Shown here: positions 36,530-46,784 of the stretch, piece by piece
How positions within the stretch are numbered: position 1 is the first letter of the stretch
Layout of the letters: the number at the start of each line of letters is the position of its first letter
DNA from: Allohoeflea poritis
Lineage (GTDB): Bacteria; Pseudomonadota; Alphaproteobacteria; Rhizobiales; Rhizobiaceae
DNA: 64,000 nt
Assembly (NCBI RefSeq): GCF_027889715.1
Contig: NZ_JAPJZH010000002.1
Coordinates: 248,001 to 312,000, forward strand
Direction of reading: 5' to 3'
Position numbers and translations under genes: made by a program
Notes under the pieces: model-generated
Told to the model about the DNA's origin: nothing
The model's input: only the letters and a program-made list of their open reading frames with translations
The model's database searches: none

Positions 36530-37689
36530 TCAGCGTTGAAGACGTCCTCGCCGCCGATCCAGACCCGCTCGACCGCCAGATCGTCCGACAGATGCACGAA
36601 GTCGGCGCGCGCATCCTCGCCGATATGGCCGTGGCCGGCAGCAACGCCCATGGCACGCGCGGGATAGAGCGAGGCCATGCGCAATGCCTCGCCCAAGTCG
36701 ATGCCAACCTGTTCGACGAGCACCCGCACCGATGCGATCATATCGATATCGGCCCCGGCCAGCGTTCCGTCCTTGAGGGTGAGGCGTCCATCGGACCGAT
36801 AGACCGTTCGTCCGTTGAGGGTGAATTCGGTGCGCTCGCTGCCGATTGTCGACATGGCGTCGGTGACGAGGAAAATCCTGCCTGGCCCCTCCTTGCCGCG
36901 AATGGCGATACCCATCGAGGCCGGGTCGACATGGATACCGTCGGCAATCATCCCCGCCGATACACCCGGTTCCGACAAGGCCGCCCCGACCATGCCGGGC
37001 TCGCGGTGACCCAGCGGGCTCATGGCGTTGAAGAGGTGGGTAAAGAGTGACGCGCCGGCCGAAACCATGTCGGACGCCGTGCCTCTGTCCGCATCGCTGT
37101 GCCCGAGACTGACCTTGATGCCGGCATCTGACAACGCACGGACCTGCGCTGTCGTGACCGCCTCCGGCGCTGCGGTGACCAACAGATTGCCGATCGCCTT
37201 CCCGGCCGCAAGCAGACGTTCGATATCCGCGTCCCGCGCCGGGCGCACCAGTTCGGGATCATGCGCGCCGCGCCGCGCCTGCGACAAATGCGGGCCCTCG
37301 AGATGAAGCCCGAGACAACCGGGCACGGTACGCTGTAGCGCGGCAGTTGCGGCATCGATCGCCTGCGCCGTGCGCTCCGCGGTATCCGTAATCAGCGTCG
37401 GCAACAGCGCGGTCGTGCCGAAACGGCTGTGGGCCCGGCAGATCGTTTCGATGGTCTCGACGCTCGGATCGTCATTCATCAGGACACCGCCGCCGCCATT
37501 GACCTGCAGGTCGACAAAGCCCGGAACGAGCATGCCGGCTTGCAGGCGCGTTACCGGCAGGCTGTCCGGCAGGCGCGACGTCGGGACTATTCCGGTCACC
37601 CTGCCCGCGCCGAACAGCACGGCTGCATCCGAATGCCATTCGGAACCGTCGAAGATCGAAGGTGCGCAGATCGCGGACTGAGACGTCAT
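36526..37689 (-). CDS. nagA: N-acetylglucosamine-6-phosphate deacetylase
   Basis: 387 residues of the amidohydrolase superfamily. Visible metal and catalytic motifs: DLQVNGGGGV near residue 60, the metal Glu in LHLEGPHLS near 128, His in LGHSDAD near 195, His in THLFNAMSPL near 217 and the catalytic Asp in VTDAMSTIG near 275. It removes acetate from GlcNAc-6-P to give glucosamine-6-P, used by the SIS deaminase encoded just upstream (ATGA-type overlap, 37686-37689). Last gene of the leftward amino-sugar operon. Confidence 0.95.
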   Translation of the reverse strand: MTSQSAICAPSIFDGSEWHSDAAVLFGAGRVTGIVPTSRLPDSLPVTRLQAGMLVPGFVDLQVNGGGGVLMNDDPSVETIETICRAHSRFGTTALLPTLITDTAERTAQAIDAATAALQRTVPGCLGLHLEGPHLSQARRGAHDPELVRPARDADIERLLAAGKAIGNLLVTAAPEAVTTAQVRALSDAGIKVSLGHSDADRGTASDMVSAGASLFTHLFNAMSPLGHREPGMVGAALSEPGVSAGMIADGIHVDPASMGIAIRGKEGPGRIFLVTDAMSTIGSERTEFTLNGRTVYRSDGRLTLKDGTLAGADIDMIASVRVLVEQVGIDLGEALRMASLYPARAMGVAAGHGHIGEDARADFVHLSDDLAVERVWIGGEDVFNAD

Positions 37690-38705
37690 GTGGTCTCCGT
37701 CACCTTTTTGAGCTTCTCGGGCCGATCCGGATCAAGGCCCATCCGGCGCGCCAGCGCTTCGACAAAACCGTAGAATGGAACGATGAGCGCCAGGGCGTCG
37801 GTCAGCGGATGGCCCGTATCGACGAACGGCAACACCTGCGCCTTGTCGGCCCGCACCGAGGTTATATGAACGGCGGCGCCATCGCCCGCCATCGCTTCGG
37901 CGGTCGAGACCATGGCCTCCTCCGCCTTGTCACGCGCGGCCAGCGCCAGCACCGGGAAACCGCGTCCGACCAGCGAAACCGGCCCATGCAGCACTTCTGC
38001 CGCGCTATACGCTTCGGCATGTAGGTTGCAGTTTTCCTTGAATTTCAGTGCCGCCTCATGGGCGATGGCAAGTGACGGACCGCGACCGAGTATAAACAGC
38101 GAACGTCCGTTTTCGATATCCGGACGGATGGACGACCAGTCGAGCGAAACAGCCTTCTCAAGCTGGCCCGGCAGCTTCTCCAGCGCCTTCATGAGTTCTT
38201 CGTCCCCCGTCCAGGCGGCCAGGAGCAGAAGGCCGGACAGCACCGAATTGACATAGGTCTTTGTCGCGGCAACGCCTTTTTCGGTTCCGGCGCGTATGTC
38301 CACGGCAAGGTCGCTCTGCACGGCAAGCGGCGCTTTCTCGTCATTGGTCAGCGAAACCGTGAGCGCGCCGCCCGCCGAGGCGGCCTTTTGCAGGGCAACG
38401 ATGTCGGGGCTTTGCCCGGATTGCGATATCGAGATGCACAGCGCGTTGTCCAGCGACAAGCGTGCGCCATAGATCGATGCGACCGACGGGCCGACGGAGG
38501 CGACGGCAAGACCCGCCTTCAGTTCGATGGCATATTTCAGAAACGCGGCGGCATGATCGGACGAGCCGCGCGCAATCGTGGTGACAAAGGCCGGATTGCG
38601 CGCCCGCAAGGTGCTGCCGATGGCGGGCAACATCGGTGAGAGCCAGTCGACCAGCCGCTGCGCGGCAACCGGTATCTCTTCGATCTCCTTGCGCATGTTT
38701 GTCAC
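37686..38705 (-). CDS. SIS-domain glucosamine-6-phosphate deaminase/isomerase (NagB-II type)
   Basis: 339 residues with two SIS domains resembling the isomerase half of GlmS but without a glutaminase domain. Sugar-phosphate motifs are IARGSSDHAAAFLKY near residue 44, SISQSGQSPDIVALQ near 92 and GRGPSLAIAHEAALKFKE near 210. Beside nagA and a GlcNAc kinase gene, it most likely converts glucosamine-6-P to fructose-6-P plus ammonia. GTG at 38705 is preferred because AAGGAC lies 9 bases upstream; ATG at 38696 is the alternative. Confidence 0.87.
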   Translation of the reverse strand: MTNMRKEIEEIPVAAQRLVDWLSPMLPAIGSTLRARNPAFVTTIARGSSDHAAAFLKYAIELKAGLAVASVGPSVASIYGARLSLDNALCISISQSGQSPDIVALQKAASAGGALTVSLTNDEKAPLAVQSDLAVDIRAGTEKGVAATKTYVNSVLSGLLLLAAWTGDEELMKALEKLPGQLEKAVSLDWSSIRPDIENGRSLFILGRGPSLAIAHEAALKFKENCNLHAEAYSAAEVLHGPVSLVGRGFPVLALAARDKAEEAMVSTAEAMAGDGAAVHITSVRADKAQVLPFVDTGHPLTDALALIVPFYGFVEALARRMGLDPDRPEKLKKVTETT

Positions 38706-38743
38706 GATTTGATGTCCTTTCCGAACCGTTTGCGTGTCGTTTT

Positions 38744-39508
38744 CTAGTTCTTGCCGATGGTCAGCTCGGCTACAAAATCATAGGCATCGCCGCGATAGAG
38801 CGAGCGCGTGAACTCTACCACCCGTCCAGATTCCAGATAGGATATCCGCTCGATCCTCAAGCCGGCGTCGCCCGCCTCGAGACCGAGCAGCCCGGCATCC
38901 TCGGCGCGCAGATTTGTCGCCGAGATACGCTGCAGCGCGCGAACCGGCCGAAAGCCGTAGACATCGAGCGCCGCGTAAAGTGATGTGTCGACCTTTTGAG
39001 GGTCGGGAAGCATCTGCGTTGAAATCGAGGCCCGCTCGATCGCCAGGGGCATTTCATCGGCAATGCGCAACCGGTCGATGCGCACCACCTCGTCTCCCGG
39101 CGCAAGACCGAGTGCCACCATCTCTTCCGGCGACGGTGCGAAAATACCCCTTTGCAGCCACTGCGAGCGGGCATTCCAGCCGCGGCGCGACATGTCCTCG
39201 GTAAAGGAGGTCAGGCGGGACAAAGGCTGCTCAACCCGGGCAACCGGTTTGGAAACGAAGGTGCCGGAGCCATGGCGCTGCACGAGCACGCCGTCGCGCA
39301 CGAGATCCTGTACGGCCTTGCGGACGGTCACGCGCGACACATCGGCCAATTCGGCGATATCGCGTTCCGACGGAAGCGCATCGCCGTCACCGAGAAGTCC
39401 GTCGCTGATCGCCCGCTCGACCCGGTTTCGCAACCTGATGTAAAGCGGACCGCTTCCGGCAGCCAGCCCGTTCTCACCGGCGAAGATCCGTTCGAACCGA
39501 TCAGGCAT
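38744..39508 (-). CDS. GntR/HutC-family regulator of amino-sugar genes (NagQ/NagR-like)
   Basis: 254 residues: a winged HTH (LPSERDIAELADVSRVTVRKAVQDLVRDGVLVQRHGSGTFVSK) followed by a UTRA effector domain, the HutC subfamily. Related proteins sense GlcNAc-6-P or GlcN-6-P. It sits between the kinase and deaminase genes and overlaps the kinase gene by 8 bp. The two near-identical sites in the divergent promoter at 40405 and 40539 are the likely targets. Confidence 0.9.
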   Translation of the reverse strand: MPDRFERIFAGENGLAAGSGPLYIRLRNRVERAISDGLLGDGDALPSERDIAELADVSRVTVRKAVQDLVRDGVLVQRHGSGTFVSKPVARVEQPLSRLTSFTEDMSRRGWNARSQWLQRGIFAPSPEEMVALGLAPGDEVVRIDRLRIADEMPLAIERASISTQMLPDPQKVDTSLYAALDVYGFRPVRALQRISATNLRAEDAGLLGLEAGDAGLRIERISYLESGRVVEFTRSLYRGDAYDFVAELTIGKN

Positions 39509-40385
39509 GTGCCCTGTCCTTCAAAGAGAACCGCTCTATCGCCAGCGAAACCGCACCATCCAGCGCATCGCCTTTCGCCGTCGTCACGCAAGCCCGGTGC
39601 TCCGGCCTCAGCCACGGCTCGAATGGAGCCGCGAGACCGCCGAGCAGGCACAGTCTCGGTTCGCTCATGGCCAGAACGACGCTGATCGCCTCGTCGACCT
39701 GCGCCGCCGCCTCGCACACGAGTTTCTCGGCAACAGGATCGCCTTTGTGGGCAAATTCGAAGACGATCGGCGCGTAGCGCGCAAAATCGCCGGGCGCGGC
39801 ATCATGGGCAAACGCCACCAGCTTTCGCGGATCTTTATCAAACGCGTCCAGGAGCTTGCCGGTTACGGGTGACGCGGCCCGCACGCCGTCATGGGCAAGC
39901 AGGGCTTCCTGCATCAGTCGCCTTCCGAGCACCGCCCCGCTTCCCTGATCGCCGACAAGGAAACCCCAGCCGCCGATCGTACGCACGCGGTGGCCTTTCT
40001 TGGCACCGAAGACCGATCCGGTCCCGAGGATCGCAGCCGCGCCGTCCTGTGTTCCGAGCGCCCCGTGCACGGCGATCAGCGCATCGGATTCGACCGCGCA
40101 GTTACCGAAAGGAAGCCTCTTCCGCACCGTGGCAACCGTCTTTTCGACATTGGCGCCGGCAAGGCCGAGAACGACATGACAGGACCCGAACACAGTCGTT
40201 TCGAGACCCGCTTCCTCACAGGCCTTTTCCGCCGCCTCGATAATGTGCCGAAGGCCGCCTTCGGGATCGGTCAGGATATTGGCCGCACCGCTCTTTCCCC
40301 TTCCAAGAACGGTTCCGTCGCCCGCCGCCAACGCGGCCCGGCAACTGGTTCCACCACCATCGATCCCGATAAAATACGCGGTCAT
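39501..40385 (-). CDS. N-acetylglucosamine kinase (BadF/BadG/BcrA/BcrD ATPase family)
   Basis: 294 residues from ATG at 40385 with GGGAGG upstream. The phosphate-1 loop is GIDGGGTSCRAAL at the start; GLAGANVEK near residue 73, ILGTGSVF near 117 and GGWGFLVGDQGSG near 136 complete the ASKHA nucleotide fold typical of GlcNAc kinases. It supplies GlcNAc-6-P to NagA. An upstream extension to 40502 would run through the operator. First gene of the leftward operon. Confidence 0.88.
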   Translation of the reverse strand: MTAYFIGIDGGGTSCRAALAAGDGTVLGRGKSGAANILTDPEGGLRHIIEAAEKACEEAGLETTVFGSCHVVLGLAGANVEKTVATVRKRLPFGNCAVESDALIAVHGALGTQDGAAAILGTGSVFGAKKGHRVRTIGGWGFLVGDQGSGAVLGRRLMQEALLAHDGVRAASPVTGKLLDAFDKDPRKLVAFAHDAAPGDFARYAPIVFEFAHKGDPVAEKLVCEAAAQVDEAISVVLAMSEPRLCLLGGLAAPFEPWLRPEHRACVTTAKGDALDGAVSLAIERFSLKDRAHA

Positions 40386-40404
40386 CAAAACCTCCCGCAG
40401 GCTA

Positions 40405-40426
40405 TAATACCAATAAAATACCATTA
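40405..40426. promoter_or_regulatory. Candidate GntR operator, kinase side
   Basis: Read leftward it contains TGGTATTTTATTGGTATT: two TGGTATT units spaced 11 bp, one helical turn. It is 20 bp upstream of the kinase start and matches the site at 40539 in 18 of 21 positions. Confidence 0.6.
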
Positions 40427-40538
40427 ACCAAGGGGTGGCCGCAAAAAAATTCAGTTTCAGCATATATCCATGTTTAAAAAGCCAAAAATACAAGGTGCGC
40501 ATGAATATGGTTAATTTTTCTGAGTGCGTATCTGGACA

Positions 40539-40559
40539 ATTGGTATTTTTTTGGCATTA
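40539..40559. promoter_or_regulatory. Candidate GntR operator, etherase/ABC side
   Basis: ATTGGTATTTTTTTGGCATT, with TGGTATT and TGGCATT units 11 bp apart, 20 bp upstream of the MurQ-like start. Equal placement before both divergent genes suggests common control of both amino-sugar operons by the GntR protein encoded at 38744. Confidence 0.6.
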
Positions 40560-40578
40560 TTGCCCATGGGAGGACCAT

Positions 40579-41502
40579 ATGCGCAAAACCGTCACGGAGA
40601 CGTCACACGAGCAAGCGGCCGGGCTGGATCTCAAACAGCCCGAGGCCATTCTCGCCTTGCTCATGGACGGCCAGACGGAAGCTGCGGCCAGCGTGCGCCC
40701 GGCAGCCGATGCCATCGCCTCCGCATCCCGAATAACAGCAAGGACGATCCGCTCTGGTGGCACCCTCGCCTATGCCGCGGCAGGCAGTTCCGGACTGATG
40801 GCCATGTCCGATGCATTGGAACTACCGGGAACCTTCGGCATCGACCGCAAGCAGATCAGCATCCTGTTTGCCGGCGGTCCGCCATGGCTGGATACATTTC
40901 GCGGCGGCCCCGAAGACGACTACGAGCTTGGCGTGCGCGATGTCGACAAGAGCAATCTCGGCGACAATGATTGCATGATCGCCGTTTCCGCCAGCGGATC
41001 GACGCCCTATGCGCTCGGCGCCATGACCCACGCGCATGAGCGCGGAACGGCAACCATCGGCATCGCCAACAATGCCGGCTCTCCCCTTCTGGAAATGGCC
41101 GGCACACCGATATTGCTTCCGACACCGCCGGAATTGATCGCAGGTTCGACACGCATGGGCGCAGGAACCGCGCAGAAGATCGCGCTCAATCTGATGTCCA
41201 CCTTGATGGCGATCGAACTCGGCCACGTCGTCGACGGCCACATGGTCAATCTGAGCATCGAGAACGCCAAGCTTCGCTCGCGCGCCCTCAACATGATTTC
41301 CGACATCGCGGGCTGTACCGACGACACGGCGTCGCACTGTCTGGAACAGTCTGACGGCTCGGTTAAGATCGCTATCCTGCTTGCCTGCGGCGCCGCCAAC
41401 ATGGATGCCGCACGACACCTGCTCAACACACATAACGGTAATGTACGGTCCGCCCGGGCCGCACTGGATCAGGGCCAAGGTCCTGAAAAGCAACGCGCCT
41501 GA
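40579..41502 (+). CDS. murQ: MurQ-like SIS protein (N-acetylmuramic acid 6-phosphate etherase)
   Basis: 307 residues from ATG at 40579 with GGGAGGACC upstream. The etherase-type active-site stretch AAGSSGLMAMSDALELPGTFG carries the catalytic Glu (Glu81), and PPELIAGSTRMGAGTAQKIALNLMST followed by NAKLRSRALNMI matches the second MurQ signature. The enzyme cleaves the lactyl ether of MurNAc-6-P to GlcNAc-6-P, which NagA then takes. The usual GRLGVLD is GLMAMSD, so specificity may have shifted. First gene of the rightward ABC importer operon. The C-terminal helical domain is present. Confidence 0.85.
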   Translation: MRKTVTETSHEQAAGLDLKQPEAILALLMDGQTEAAASVRPAADAIASASRITARTIRSGGTLAYAAAGSSGLMAMSDALELPGTFGIDRKQISILFAGGPPWLDTFRGGPEDDYELGVRDVDKSNLGDNDCMIAVSASGSTPYALGAMTHAHERGTATIGIANNAGSPLLEMAGTPILLPTPPELIAGSTRMGAGTAQKIALNLMSTLMAIELGHVVDGHMVNLSIENAKLRSRALNMISDIAGCTDDTASHCLEQSDGSVKIAILLACGAANMDAARHLLNTHNGNVRSARAALDQGQGPEKQRA

Positions 41503-41527
41503 GCGGCGCAACATCAGGGAGAAAACC

Positions 41528-42787
41528 ATGAAGAGCACATCACTCAAAGGGCTGCTTCTCGCATCGACGCTTCTGTGCAGCATCGGCTACGCGCAGGCGC
41601 AGGATGCCGAGCTGACCATCGAAAGCTGGCGCAATGACGACCTGGAAATCTGGCAGTCCAAGCTGATTCCGGCATTTGAGGCCAAGCACCCCGGCATCAA
41701 AGTCAAGTTCACCCCCTCGGCGCCTGCCGAATACAATGCGGTCCTGAACTCGAAGCTGGAAGCAGGTTCGGCCGGCGATCTGATCACCTGCCGCCCCTTC
41801 GACGCCTCGCTGGCGCTTTACGAGGACGGCCATCTGGCAGCCGTAACCGATCTGGAAGGCATGAAGAATTTCTCCGATGTCGCCAAATCCGGCTGGTCCA
41901 CCGATGACGGATCGGTGCAGTTCTGCGTGCCCATGGCATCGGTGATCCACGGCTTCATCTACAACAAGGACGCCTTCGACGAGCTCGGACTTTCCGTGCC
42001 GCAGACCGAGGCGGAACTCTTTGCCGCGCTCGACAAGATCAAGGAAGACGGCAATTACGTGCCCATGGCCATGGGCACGAATGACCAGTGGGAAGCCGCG
42101 ACGATGGGTTACCAGAACATCGGCCCGAACTACTGGAAGGGCGAGGAAGGACGGCTCGCGCTGATCAAGGGTGACCAGAAGCTCACGGACGACGTCTGGG
42201 TGCAGCCCTATGAGACCCTGGCCAAGTGGAAGGACTATCTGGGCGACGGCTTCGAAGCACAGACCTATCCGGACAGCCAGAACATGTTCACCCTCGGCCG
42301 CGCCGCCATCTATCCGGCCGGCTCCTGGGAAATCTCGGGCTTCAACAACCTGGCCGATTTCAAGATGGGCGCCTTCCCGCCGCCCGTCCGCAATGCCGGC
42401 GACGATTGCTACATCTCCGACCACACGGATATCGCGATCGGCATGAACCCGAAGACCGCCAATCCGGAAGCCGCCAAGGCGTTCCTCAACTGGGTGGGCT
42501 CGGAAGAATTTGCCACGCTCTACGCCAATTCGCTGCCGGGCTTCTTCTCGCTGTCGAATCATGACGTGAAAATGGACGATGCGCTGGCCCAGGAATTCGT
42601 CTCCTGGCGCGGCAAGTGCAACTCGACCATCCGCTCGACCTACCAGATTCTGTCGCGCGGCACGCCAAACCTCGAGAACGAGACCTGGAACGCATCGGCC
42701 AACGTCATCCGTGGAACGGAAGCGCCGCAGGATGCAGCCAAGCGACTGCAGGACGGCCTTGCAAGCTGGTACGAAAACCACAAGTAA
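41528..42787 (+). CDS. ABC sugar-binding protein, amino-sugar importer
   Basis: 419 residues from ATG at 41528. Signal peptide MKSTSLKGLLLASTLLCSIGYAQA, then a CUT1 binding-protein fold (ELTIESWRNDDLEIWQSKLIPAFEAKHPGIKVKF). The cluster holds a MurQ-like enzyme and opposes GlcNAc kinase and nagA, so GlcNAc, chito-oligosaccharides or muropeptide sugars are likely ligands. A GC hairpin follows before the permease genes. Confidence 0.9.
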   Translation: MKSTSLKGLLLASTLLCSIGYAQAQDAELTIESWRNDDLEIWQSKLIPAFEAKHPGIKVKFTPSAPAEYNAVLNSKLEAGSAGDLITCRPFDASLALYEDGHLAAVTDLEGMKNFSDVAKSGWSTDDGSVQFCVPMASVIHGFIYNKDAFDELGLSVPQTEAELFAALDKIKEDGNYVPMAMGTNDQWEAATMGYQNIGPNYWKGEEGRLALIKGDQKLTDDVWVQPYETLAKWKDYLGDGFEAQTYPDSQNMFTLGRAAIYPAGSWEISGFNNLADFKMGAFPPPVRNAGDDCYISDHTDIAIGMNPKTANPEAAKAFLNWVGSEEFATLYANSLPGFFSLSNHDVKMDDALAQEFVSWRGKCNSTIRSTYQILSRGTPNLENETWNASANVIRGTEAPQDAAKRLQDGLASWYENHK

Positions 42788-42795
42788 GCGAGTTG

Positions 42796-42822
42796 TCCGG
42801 GCCGGTGGGATGCCGGCCCGGA
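42796..42822 (+). terminator. Intercistronic hairpin after the amino-sugar binding-protein gene
   Basis: TCCGGGCCGG pairs exactly with CCGGCCCGGA around a 7-base loop, followed by TCTTTGATT. The stem is strong but the T-tract weak: a partial terminator or 3' RNA-stabiliser. Confidence 0.65.
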
Positions 42823-42847
42823 TCTTTGATTGCATCCGGGGACATCC

Positions 42848-43777
42848 ATGAGCGCTTCAGAGCAAAAGAAAAAACCGGTGCGCTGGCACATCGCGGTTTT
42901 TCTCGCGCCGGCCGTGCTCATCTATACGGCGATCATGATCCTGCCGCTCTTCGGCACGTTGCAATTGTCGCTGTTCCGGGAAGTCGACCAGAGCCAGGTC
43001 TTTGTTGGCTTTGACAATTTCCGCATCCTGTTCGGCGATCCGCGCTGGTCGGAATCCTTCTGGAACGCGCTCTTCAACAACACCTGGTTCTTCATCATCC
43101 ACATGCTGGTGCAGAACCCGCTCGGCATCCTCTTCGCGGCGCTTCTTTCCAGCCCGAAACTGCGTTTCTCGGTGTTCTATCGCACCGCCATTTTCGTGCC
43201 CACGATCTTGTCCTTCGTCATCGTCGGCTTCGCCTGGAAGCTGATCCTGAGCCCGCTCTGGGGCATTGCGCCGGACATGCTGGACGCCGTCGGCCTGAAA
43301 AGCCTTTTCGCGCCCTGGCTCGGCAAGACCGAATATGCGCTCACAACGCTCAGCCTGATTTCCGTGTGGCAGTTCATCGGAATTCCGATGATGCTGATTT
43401 ACGCGGCGCTTCTGTCCATCCCGGACGAAGTGCTCGAAGCCGCCGAATGCGACGGCATAACCGGCATGAGCCAGTTCTGGAAGATCAAGCTGCCGCTGGT
43501 GCTGCCCTCGATCGGCATCATCTCGATCCTGACCTTCGTCGGAAACTTCAACGCCTTCGACCTGATCTACACGACGCAAGGGGCGCTCGCCGGGCCCGAC
43601 TACGCGACGGACATCCTCGGCACGTTCCTCTACCGCACCTTCTTCGGCTTCCAGCTTCAGATCGGCGATCCGAATATGGGTTCGACCATCGCTTCCGTCA
43701 TGTTCCTCATCATCCTTGCCGGCGTTTCGCTTTACCTCTTCGGCATCCAGACGCGGCTACGCCGCTATCAGTTCTGA
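42848..43777 (+). CDS. ABC sugar permease (MalF-like)
   Basis: 309 residues from ATG at 42848 (a TTG six codons earlier is possible). About six membrane spans. The EAA loop reads EVLEAAECDGITGMSQFWKIKLPLVLPS near residue 205. It forms the amino-sugar import channel with the next gene product, seven bases downstream. Confidence 0.92.
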   Translation: MSASEQKKKPVRWHIAVFLAPAVLIYTAIMILPLFGTLQLSLFREVDQSQVFVGFDNFRILFGDPRWSESFWNALFNNTWFFIIHMLVQNPLGILFAALLSSPKLRFSVFYRTAIFVPTILSFVIVGFAWKLILSPLWGIAPDMLDAVGLKSLFAPWLGKTEYALTTLSLISVWQFIGIPMMLIYAALLSIPDEVLEAAECDGITGMSQFWKIKLPLVLPSIGIISILTFVGNFNAFDLIYTTQGALAGPDYATDILGTFLYRTFFGFQLQIGDPNMGSTIASVMFLIILAGVSLYLFGIQTRLRRYQF

Positions 43778-43784
43778 GGCTGGC

Positions 43785-44624
43785 ATGGCGAAGGCAACCC
43801 ATTCCGTCACCCGGTCATTCGCAGCGCACGCCATTCTGGCGACCTACACGATCATTGCGCTGTTTCCGGTCGTCGTGATCATCATCAACTCCTTCAAGTC
43901 CCGCAAGGCGATCTTCCGCTCGCCGCTGTCCCTGCCCGACCAGGAAACGTTCAGCCTGATCGGCTACGAGACGGTGCTCGCGCAGGGCGATTTCTTCCTC
44001 TATTTCCAGAACAGCCTGATCGTCACCGTGGTGTCGCTGTTTTTCGTGCTGCTGTTCGGCGCCATGGCAGCCTTCGCGCTGTCGGAATACCGTTTCCGCG
44101 GCAATTCCCTGATGGGCCTTTACCTGGCCCTCGGCATCATGATCCCGATCCGGCTGGGCACGGTCGCAATCCTCAAGCTGATGGTGGCCAGCGGCCTGGT
44201 CAATACACTGACGGCGCTGATCCTCGTCTACACCGCGCAAGGCCTTCCGCTGGCGATCTTCATCCTGTCGGAATTCATGCGGCAGCTTTCAGCCGACCTG
44301 AAGGATGCCGGCCGCATCGACGGCCTGTCGGAGTACCGCATCTTCCTGCGGCTGGTATTGCCCCTGGTGCGTCCCGCCATGGCGACCGTCGCTGTCTTCA
44401 CGATGATCCCGATCTGGAACGACCTCTGGTTCCCGCTGATCCTGGCGCCGGCCGAAGAAACCAAGACCATCACGCTGGGCGCCCAGGTCTTTATCGGCCA
44501 GTTCGTCACCAACTGGAACGCGGTCCTTTCGGCCCTTTCCCTGGCAATCCTGCCGGTCCTTGTCCTCTATGTCATCTTCTCGCGCCAGCTCATCCGCGGC
44601 ATCACAGCAGGAGCAGTCAAATGA
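43785..44624 (+). CDS. ABC sugar permease (MalG-like)
   Basis: 279 residues from ATG at 43785. About six membrane spans with the EAA loop ADLKDAGRIDGLSEYRIFLRLVLPLV near residue 185, where Asp-Ala replaces the usual Glu-Ala-Ala. Partner of the preceding permease. Its end overlaps the dehydrogenase start as ATGA. Confidence 0.92.
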   Translation: MAKATHSVTRSFAAHAILATYTIIALFPVVVIIINSFKSRKAIFRSPLSLPDQETFSLIGYETVLAQGDFFLYFQNSLIVTVVSLFFVLLFGAMAAFALSEYRFRGNSLMGLYLALGIMIPIRLGTVAILKLMVASGLVNTLTALILVYTAQGLPLAIFILSEFMRQLSADLKDAGRIDGLSEYRIFLRLVLPLVRPAMATVAVFTMIPIWNDLWFPLILAPAEETKTITLGAQVFIGQFVTNWNAVLSALSLAILPVLVLYVIFSRQLIRGITAGAVK

Positions 44625-45685
44625 CCGAAAAACCCTTGCGTGTCATGGTCGCCGGGCTCGGCAATATGGGCCGCAGCCACGCCCTCGCCTATCACCACAA
44701 CCCCGGTTTCGAGATCGCCGGTCTCGTCAACCGGTCGATCGTCGAGCTGCCGGAAGCGCTTGCCGGCTACGGCATTCATCCCGCCTTCGAGGAGGCGCTC
44801 GACGAATTGAAACCAGATGCGGTTTCCATCAACACCTATTCAGACAGCCATGCGGATTTTGCCGTGCGTGCGCTTGAGGCAGGCTGCCATGTCTTCGTCG
44901 AAAAACCGCTGGCCACAACGGTGGCCGACGCGCGCCGGGTGGTCGACTGCGCCACGGCAAACGGCAGAAAGCTGGTCATCGGCTATATTCTTCGCCATCA
45001 CCCGTCCTGGATCCGGCTGATCGAGGAAGCACGCAATCTGGGCGGTCCCTACGTTTTCCGGATGAACCTCAATCAGCAGTCAAGCGGAGCAACCTGGCGG
45101 ACCCACAAGCAGCTGATGCAGACCACCTCGCCGATCGTCGATTGCGGCGTGCACTATGTCGACGTCATGTGCCAGATCGTCGATGCCAAACCGGTCGAGG
45201 TACGCGGCATGGGGCTGCGGCTCTCCGAGGAGGTCGAGGAGTGGATGTACAATTACGGCCACTTGCAGGTCCTGTTCGAAGACGGTTCCGTCGGCTGGTA
45301 CGAGGCCGGCTGGGGGCCGATGATGTCGGAGACGGCCTTTTTCGTCAAAGACGTGATTTCCCCGAAAGGCTGCGTATCGATCGTCATGGACGAGAACGCC
45401 AAGTCGGATGACATCGACACCCATACGCAGACCCAGCGTATCCGCATCCACCGCGCGGAAACCGGCATCGACGGGGAATTTTCGACACCGGACGAACTCG
45501 TCTCCATGGAAGGCGAACCGGATCACCAGGCCCTGTGCGACCGCGAACAGGCGTTCTTCCTCAAGGCGATCCGCGAGGATCTGGATCTGTCGCGCCACAT
45601 GGAAGATGCCGTCCAGTCCCTCAGCGTGTGCCTTGCGGCGGATGAGAGCGTGCGGACCGGACAGCCGGTACGGCTGGCGCAGTAG
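44621..45685 (+). CDS. Gfo/Idh/MocA-family oxidoreductase in the amino-sugar operon
   Basis: 354 residues: Rossmann motif VMVAGLGNMGRSHALAY at the start, the conserved EKPLATTVADARRVVD near residue 92 and substrate-site DCGVHYVDVMCQI near 175. The enzyme oxidises or reduces a sugar or derivative with NAD(P). It is embedded between the permease and ATPase genes with overlapping ends, so it serves the imported sugar, but no step of the GlcNAc or MurNAc route needs such a reaction. Substrate unknown. Confidence 0.85.
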   Translation: MTEKPLRVMVAGLGNMGRSHALAYHHNPGFEIAGLVNRSIVELPEALAGYGIHPAFEEALDELKPDAVSINTYSDSHADFAVRALEAGCHVFVEKPLATTVADARRVVDCATANGRKLVIGYILRHHPSWIRLIEEARNLGGPYVFRMNLNQQSSGATWRTHKQLMQTTSPIVDCGVHYVDVMCQIVDAKPVEVRGMGLRLSEEVEEWMYNYGHLQVLFEDGSVGWYEAGWGPMMSETAFFVKDVISPKGCVSIVMDENAKSDDIDTHTQTQRIRIHRAETGIDGEFSTPDELVSMEGEPDHQALCDREQAFFLKAIREDLDLSRHMEDAVQSLSVCLAADESVRTGQPVRLAQ

Positions 45686-45703
45686 AAAAGGCAGGAGCAG
45701 ACC

Positions 45704-46708
<1,005 letters not shown>

Positions 46709-46738
46709 CGGCTGCGCAAAACAATTGACATTCAGAAT

Positions 46739-46779
46739 TTCATGTTTTACATGAATTTTCCATCTAAAAACATGGAAAA
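46739..46779. promoter_or_regulatory. Two adjacent inverted repeats before the DUF2975/HTH pair
   Basis: TTCATGTTTTACATGAA (46739-46755) and TTTTCCAT...ATGGAAAA (46756-46779) lie head to tail just before the ribosome binding site of the DUF2975 gene. Such symmetry fits auto-repression by the small HTH protein encoded downstream. Confidence 0.5.
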
Positions 46780-46784
46780 CGGAA

